DNA from: Sycon ciliatum
Lineage: Eukaryota > Porifera > Calcarea > Leucosolenida > Sycettidae
Direction of reading: 5' to 3'
Length of the DNA stretch: 64,000 nt
Assembly: GCF_964019385.1 (NCBI RefSeq)
Contig: NC_088645.1
Location: forward strand, 32,759,517-32,823,516
The translations under genes and the position numbers were made by a program. Below, piece after piece: positions 48,412-64,000 of this stretch; the first letter of the stretch is position 1, and every line of letters begins with the position of its first letter. The notes under the pieces were generated by a model. That model worked only from the letters and a program-made list of their open reading frames with translations. It was not told where the DNA came from and ran no database searches.

Positions 48412-49589
48412 AAAGTTGTCAAGAGCACACTCAGCACCGCCGCGCCACCGTGACAGTTGATGGAGTCATATGCTTGCACGTTCGAAATCCCGGAATTATT
48501 TCATCCTTCAGAAGAAAACCACATGCACACAGAGATCAGGAAGTGAGTTCGAAGTCTTGTCTGTCTGATTGAGTTCGAAGTCTTATCTGTCTGTTTGAGT
48601 TCGCCTTCCGTCTTTCCTCGAGGAGCACTCTCGACTCTAGACCAGCTGGTGTGGCAGCCATAGCATAGATTCGTGGCGGCGTAGATTTGCACCAGCATCC
48701 AGTCAGTCTTGGTCGACCTGTGGTCACAACATGTCGACCAGCAGCAGCGGGAGGGTCAGTATGGTGGTTGTCGACCAGCCCGTCGCACGGAAAAGTAAGT
48801 CAGCCCCGAGTCGAGCACTCTCTTACATCAAATGCTATAGGCACTCGCAGGAAACCTTTTGAGATTAGACTTCAGAGGGTTTGAGATCTCGAAGTTCAGA
48901 TCGTGAGCAATCGGTCGAAATGTAGGGTTCGGTGAACAGAACAGAACACAAACCTTGTGACGCACTCATTCGTACTTACAAACGTAGTAAAGGTTCTCAA
49001 CATTTCCCATATTTCCCTGCTGTTTGATCTGCAGGCGTATCGACGCCCAGTTTGCATCGTGAGAATCCCATGTACAATTGTGAGTGATCTACGATGTAGG
49101 CCTAAGAGTAAGATGTACTCGATGTGTGTGTGTGTGTGTGTGGTGTGTGTGTCTGCGCCTATAATTACTATGTCTGTGTCTGTGCTAGAGGGTCTTAGAG
49201 GGCGAACCGGTCTTATAACACCTACTGTGACCCAGTGAGGATCTATGCATAGGTTTCAGCACGCAGTACACACAATCATTATAATTATGGAGTTCAGTGT
49301 GACACACAGAGACCTGGCGACACGTAGTACCATAGGCTGACGGGGATGGCTCGTAGTTGTAGCAGTGCTGCCAAATAATTTTCGCCCAAAATCGGACACC
49401 CTTCACCGCCAAGGCTGGCCACATGGTGCGAATTTTTCTCCTCGGCAATTTTTTTACAGAGAATTCAAAATATCGCCGAAAACACCACGAAAATTCGCTT
49501 CGTTGCCATGGTAACCCCGGAGTTGTCATGAATTTTGTAACGATGAGTGTGCATGGTGTGGTCGCACACTGACAGTCTGTACAGAGTCA

Positions 49590-49703
49590 GTGTACATGCC
49601 ATCCAGCCTGATCCAGGCATATTACCAGGAGTACATGCCATCCAGCCTGATCCAGGCATGTTACCAAGAGTACATGCCATCCAGCCCGATCCAGGCATGT
49701 TAC
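49590..49703. repeat. 39-bp tandem repeat, three copies
   Basis: AGTACATGCCATCCAGCCTG followed by ATCCAGGCATGTTACCAAG is repeated three times and runs straight into the CAAGAG palindrome. Each unit already contains the TTACCAAGAGTACATG junction. Confidence 0.9.
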
Positions 49704-49740
49704 CAAGAGTACATGAAAACCGGGTTTTCATGTACTCTTG
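49704..49740. mobile_element. 37-bp 'bare TIR' CAAGAG-family element
   Basis: CAAGAGTACATGAAAACC, one G, then the exact reverse complement. ATGTTAC flanks both sides (49697-49703 and 49741-49747), an exact 7-bp duplication. The TIR is identical to that of 9642-9906 over its first 18 bases. Confidence 0.88.
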
Positions 49741-50215
49741 ATGTTACTTTGCACTCCACAGCCAAGCGCTAGCCTTTTTAGAAGCAAATGTACAGTGATT
49801 TGTGCCTTCAACTGCGCTGAAAAGTGAAAATACAGGACTTCTGCATAGGAAAGTAATGATCTCCGACATTTTGGCTGCTTTTCGGACGTTTCCCTTTTCG
49901 GACCGGTTTTCGGAAGAGCCTTCAAAAATCGGACGGTTTGGCAGCACTGATATAGGTATCATAAAGACTTAGTATTTCACAAGTGGTTGCAGTGCATGAA
50001 CTATAGCCAGTGATATTATGCAAAATGCCACGGTACGCTTTTGGATGTACCGAACATTTCCTCATGCTATGGTCGAAATCAAACGATGTAATGCGTCTAA
50101 CGCACCTCAATACTAAAATCCACCAGGAATCCACAGGAAAATTACTCAGACTACAATGTTATTATGTATTGAGAAGAACATCGAAAGGCCAAACCGCATG
50201 GTGAAGACTAGACTA

Positions 50216-50384
50216 AAGTCAACTTTGCGTATAACGACACTCGGCGGGGCATCAGAAGAGTGTCCTTATTCGCAAAGTGTCCTTATACCCGAAGTCCCAT
50301 TATAATATTATGTATTACAGTTAGATGGGATTTTGCTCTGGGCATGGAAATTCTGTCGTTATTCGCGAATTGTCGTTATATCGA
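50216..50384. mobile_element. pogo-like MITE copy with 19-bp flanking duplication
   Basis: AGTCAACTTTGCGTATAACG at the left and GAATTGTCGTTATA at the right belong to the CAGTCAACTT family, but the right end is short. CATGGTGAAGACTAGACTA occurs on both sides (50197-50215 and 50385-50403). Confidence 0.75.
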
Positions 50385-51696
50385 CATGGTGAAGACTAGA
50401 CTACTCAAAGATTCTCTCAATCCTTGTGCCATAACAAAGAGAAGATAAGAAATGTGTAGTGCGCAATAGCGTATGTACAAACATGTAATAATTACAACGC
50501 GCAATAAAAGGAGTACAAATATCCGGCAAAGGACACGAATGCAACGCATGGTGTACGGTAAAGGCAGACATGTGCATGCATGAGTACCCTAGCAAGAATG
50601 GACAGACGTAATGTGGATTCACGTTGTGCTAATCGAGTACGGCACTATCACAAGACATGCTAGCATAAAATAATACAAATAATTAATTTCAAAACGCATG
50701 GAAAATCTCCGTAAAACGAATCGTTAAAACCGAAGGCTTATAGCAAACCACTACAGGCACAACACCGTCAATTTGCCCTGAACCAGCACCTGTCGGAGTA
50801 AATTCGGGTTTTTTTGGAGTCCACACGAGAACATTGCGTCCACGTCTTCTTTCGTGTGTCCTTTGTTGAGAGTTGAAGTGTTTTTGAGCTCGTAGTTTTG
50901 TCTGCATTGTGAAATGGCTGTGCGTACATTTTCCTTGGAATTGCCGAAGTCCCGTCACTGTTTCTTATGTGAGTATGAGTTTTGGCTACAGCCACGAGAG
51001 TTTACTTTTATCCCCGCTTCCGTATACATTCTTTCATCGAAAGTCAAACAAAACTTTGCGGCTCGTCCTAGTTTTTTTTGGTGGCGCGGGGGTCTCAAGT
51101 TTGTCACTTCAAGTTGTACGCCTCAAAGGACCAAAAATATCCAGAAAAGCAAAGTATTTCAACAATGTGATTCTGCCTTTGCCCACTGTGCTGACCGAGA
51201 CTTCTATTCAGGAGCAGATACTCGTATCAATACGCTGGAAGGGAGAGTGTGGTGAGGAAATGCTGGTGCGAGAAAAGCCATTACTCAAGGAAACGTGACC
51301 AATGTTCTGCCGAAAATATCCATTCTAAAAATAAAAAAGTCGTTCCTACAGCCAGATTACAGAACTGCCTGTATGTAGATGGTGCGTGCCTGGAACTGCT
51401 GGCGCGAGACTCGCGTTCACAACGCACATTCAATGTTATGTGGGCAGAGTCGAAATTTTTGTACCCTCGGATTTTCCGTCATCTTGATGAATGACCACTG
51501 CTAAACACCCGTGACCGTTGATCCCCCCTCCCCTCCACCCACGCCATGTCCCTTCCCGGCTGGTTTCACGGTAGAGAGGGTGGGAATTAGACCAATGCTC
51601 TCAAGTGCAGTACTTTGTACGACCACACGAAGGATCAGGCTTGCCGTGCTGGATTGTGCACATCTTCATCCACAGGCATACCTGCACTGGCACGTA

Positions 51697-51912
51697 CTGT
51701 AAAAGCCATTATTCTAACGAGGCGCATGTATAACGATTTCCCAAAATTGACTGGTTTACGTGTACCAAAGGTAACGATTCTGTCTCATTCTCAAACGCTC
51801 AATAGGGCAGTCTATGTATCAATTTCTGTATAACGATTTCTATTTTAACGACAGATTTCTCCTCGTTAACTCGTTAGAGTTAGCACTTCGTTATATAATA
51901 TGGCTTTTACAG
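51697..51912. mobile_element. TA-flanked MITE, CTGTAAAAGCC family
   Basis: Ends CTGTAAAAGCCATTATTCTA and ATAATATGGCTTTTACAG, TA on both sides. Inside, TAACGA words recur, as in the pogo-like families. Confidence 0.8.
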
Positions 51913-52540
51913 TATTGCGTAGCGCAGTGCGCACATGTACGTCGGTTCAACTCCGCCCCCGTGCACCACACATGTTGCCCAGCTATCTCAGTAAAAGCAG
52001 TCTTTCATAATAATGCCGATCCAGGTCATCAAAGTCAGGGCTGGAGCCAGCTCCTGCGGTGCGCTGCTGTTCCAAGTCGGTCGGCTACAGGTCCAATCCT
52101 TTTCCCATGGCCAATTTTATTTCTATATCCCGGGAAGATGCATCTCTACAGTCCATTCATTGGAAACTGGCACCCTAACTTTTTGGTGTCTCTCTCACAT
52201 AGTTGAAGATATCGTGACAATAACAGTACATCCTGCATTGTGTGACCCGTGCAATTACTCCTTGCCACATTTGAGGCCAGAAAAGTCCAAGAACAGGGAA
52301 ATAGAAATTCAGCCAGGTTTTATAAAATTAGGAAAGGTATGCCATGGCAAAATGTATGGAGAAGCAGATCCAAAACCCAGATTTTTGAGATTTAAAGTGG
52401 GTTTTTGATCCTCAATTCGGCCCAAATCCGACTTTCAAAAGCCAGCGGGCCAGTTTCCGATGCATGGACTGTAGTTGTGTGCATCACAGTTTATGCTCAC
52501 TATTGTTTCAGCTGCACATTCCGCTAGCAACAGATGTCTA

Positions 52541-52748
52541 CAGCTAGTACAGTAGGCCTTACAGGACACGAAGAACAGTTTCTGTGAAAGCCGGTAAAAA
52601 CTGGTAGGGCCTTGGCTGTATCAGTGGCACCGGGCCCGAAAGAACAGCTAGTACAGTAGGCCTTACAGGACACGAAGAACAGTTTCTGTGAAAGCCGGTA
52701 AAAACTGGTAGGGCCTTGGCTGTATCAGTGGCACCGGACCTGAAAGAA
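52541..52748. repeat. 104-bp tandem duplication
   Basis: CAGCTAGTACAGTAGGCCTT and the following sequence occur twice in direct order, with only a few differences (CGGGCCCG against CGGACCTG). Confidence 0.93.
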
Positions 52749-54336
52749 CAAGCATATCAGGGTGCCTAGGACCTCTCTCTAAACACTTTGCAACTTCAAA
52801 TCTCAAATCATTGCATTTCACAGTGAACATGTACATGCATGTGGCAGCTGAATCCCTCCTTATATGGGCTGGTGTGCGGCACAATTTTACTGGATAAGCC
52901 ATTGGGATGAATTCTTGGCTGCATGGCAGCGTTGCCCGTGGCCACTGCACTCTGGCCAGCTGTGCAAGACCTGGGCACACTTGTCTTGACTGAGTACAGC
53001 ATTGAACATTTGGCTGTGCCGGTTGAATCCGACGGTATTGCTCAAGGGAATCCACATCATAGTGTTTTTGTTTTTGTTTTGTGATTGTGCATGCAGTGCT
53101 ACTATCTTCTCTTGTTTGTGTTAGCCTGTTATGCCACTGCGGCGGTATCTTGCTTCAGTTTCAGATGTAGTGTATACATCATGTCTGCTACTCCTCCCAT
53201 GTCATGTCCAAAGACATTCGTGTGACTACATGGCATTGTACTTCTGGGTTCAGGTTTTGTTTTTTTGTTTTGCTTTAGCCATGCACCCCATGCATCCCCG
53301 CATTCCAAAGATTATTTTTGTGTTCTGGCTAGCTATTAGTAATACTATTAGCAATGCCTGTATGCTGCCTAGCCTATGCTCCCCATGCTGACCATACGGT
53401 GTAAAATGCCAACTACTTACATGATTGTAATAATGAATAGCGATCAACCGGATCAGCTGAATCGACATTTTCATAATGGTTTTAGTGTACATGCCATGTA
53501 CATGGAAGAACGACGTTACGTGATGGACATAGAGCCTATTAGAGGAAACATGTGACTACTTCAAGTACAATTATTATTATGTACAGGACCCAGTACAAGT
53601 GATGGACGAGGAATTGCCTAGTTTTTTGCACAACTCTCATCAGGAAGGAACATTACCGGCCTATGCTAGCATGCATGCTGGCAGGAGAAGAACATAACAA
53701 TTATTATTATTATTTTAATAAGGTCAGCAACACCTGCCTGAGGCACGACTGTGCAAGATCCAAGACTCACTATGCAGCACGTGTGACACTTTGGCCAATA
53801 TTGAGTCGACAACAGCTGATTGGTGAATCTTCGCAAGAAGTGACAGGATTTTATCCGCCACGTGGTCCTGGCCTTTCACTTCAGCTGCTTCGTCCATCAT
53901 TTCACCCGCGCCACGACAGGCGTCCTGAGGCATGTCAACACTGCCATGCCGTGCGGTAATTTCGTGTGAGTGCCGCTTGCTCTTCGACTACAAACAATGA
54001 ACAATCTGCACAGCGCTCTCTCTCCGGACTAGTCGACTGTGCACATGTGGCGTTTGTCGTTCCGCACATCGCGATACGATACACGATTGACATCCAGATT
54101 TTCATTTCATTTATTTTCGTCTCCTCGGGGATCGGGGGCGCTAGCCTAGCCTAGCATAGGCCAGTACATATTGATCCTGAGTGAAGATTTTTACTGTCGT
54201 GTTATGTCAGTCAAGCGAAGTGATGAGAAAAAGACTTCTTGGTGCGTTGTTTTGAGGACGTTTGTTACTTTGTAGTTATTATTTTGAGCCGGAGAAATAG
54301 CCAGTCTGGAGTGTTTGTTGCGAGTAGCTGATTGCT

Positions 54337-54351
54337 ATGTCGTCCCCGCTG
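54337..54351 (+). other. Possible upstream exon of the septin gene
   Basis: ATGTCGTCCCCGCTG is followed by a consensus donor GTAAGT. It could be a 5' exon encoding MSSPL or a 5' UTR exon. A second possible small exon is 54713-54736 (between GTGCAG and GTAAGT). Neither joins the 58035 exon in phase, so they more likely belong to leader or alternative transcripts. Confidence 0.35.
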
Positions 54352-54897
54352 GTAAGTACTGTTTCTGGTGCACTCTCTCTGTGCACCTTGTGTAGCGTTT
54401 CGGCCGGCCGACCGTCTAGAGTTTCCCGACAGCTTGGTGCCGCTATGCAGCGAATACCATCACTTGTCTGGTGATGTACGCTGAGCTGAGTGCGGAGAGG
54501 CCGTTTGGTGTTCAGCGCAGGTTGGCGTTACGCTGCCGCTGCGTCACCACATCTGATCTTGCTCAAGCCTGCAGCCTAGGCCAGGCTCGCCCGAGTTGGG
54601 CGTAGCACAACCCTACGATCGATGTGATCAGTGCTGTGCAGTTAGCTTCTGCCTCGCACAGTCAGTGCTTCGACAAAATCTTACTGAGTCCTGCTCCTGC
54701 CGCTGGTGCAGGGCAGAATGAATTTATATTTGGACTAGTAAGTTGCCGACAGTCGATCGTTTCTCCGTTTCCCTCTCTGTCTCTGTTTGTGTGCCGTGTG
54801 TGGCCGCGCTGCCGTGACCTGCGCGGATTCGCTGTCGCCGCCGCTGCTCCACTGTGTCGACTGGCTGGGCTGGCGTCGTGGTGTGCGCCTGAATGAC

Positions 54898-63967
<9,070 letters not shown>

Positions 63968-64000
63968 GTAAGCCCATCTCTTTGCATTGGCTGCAGATCA

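Larger units (their letters stand above)
45157..54336. other. Intergenic region between TSC2 and the septin gene
   Basis: 9.2 kb with no convincing exon. It holds small direct duplications (45370-45460), an 18-bp G-run (47065), a 38-bp hAT-like palindrome, a 633-bp element, a 101-bp palindrome, CAAGAG and pogo-like elements, and a 104-bp tandem pair. An open frame at 50914-51255 (MAVRTFSLELPKSRHCFLC..) continues in another frame after 51249. I do not recognise it, and it may be a decayed gene or element. Confidence 0.6.

Overview
The window is eukaryotic and reads as an invertebrate animal genome. Genes are split into many short exons joined by GT-AG introns, the proteins are animal-like, and introns and flanks are loaded with microsatellites, minisatellites and small inverted-repeat DNA transposons. 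A sponge or another non-vertebrate metazoan is plausible, but nothing here fixes the species. Two protein genes are supported, both on the + strand. (1) A complete TSC2 (tuberin) homologue spans 8076-45156. I could place 39 coding exons whose splice phases agree from the ATG to the stop, giving 6165 nt and 2054 residues. The GTPase-activating domain at the C-terminus keeps the catalytic asparagine 'thumb'. Tuberin is the GAP subunit of the TSC1-TSC2 complex that switches off Rheb and so restrains mTORC1. (2) A partial gene starts at 54898 and runs off the right edge. Its third exon encodes both the end of an EF-hand-like pair and the beginning of a septin GTPase domain, so it is an EF-hand/septin fusion. 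This is the most unusual protein in the window. A tRNA-Tyr(GUA) gene with a canonical intron lies inside TSC2 intron 8. Layout: 1-4372, a 34-bp minisatellite ending in a pogo-like transposon terminus; 4373-8075, fold-back repeats and the unrecognised TSC2 upstream region; 8076-45156, TSC2; 45157-54336, intergenic DNA with small transposons and no convincing gene; 54337-64000, the EF-hand/septin gene, whose last visible intron (58188-63793) holds a giant (CA)n tract and a 522-bp tandem array derived from a probable mobile-element ORF. The repeat landscape is the second point of interest. One group has TA target duplications, CAGT-type ends and a subterminal YTANCGACC-like word. Minisatellites (34-bp and 16-bp units) sit exactly between the terminal repeats of such elements, as if the subterminal word had been amplified. 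A second family has CAAGAGTA ends and 7-bp target duplications. Each copy carries its own TIR variant matched on both ends, and an empty paralogous site in the window confirms one insertion. Two 'bare' elements consist of almost nothing but their two TIRs (37 and 38 bp) yet have perfect target duplications. All calls are from reading the sequence. Homology statements rest on remembered family features, with no search run.
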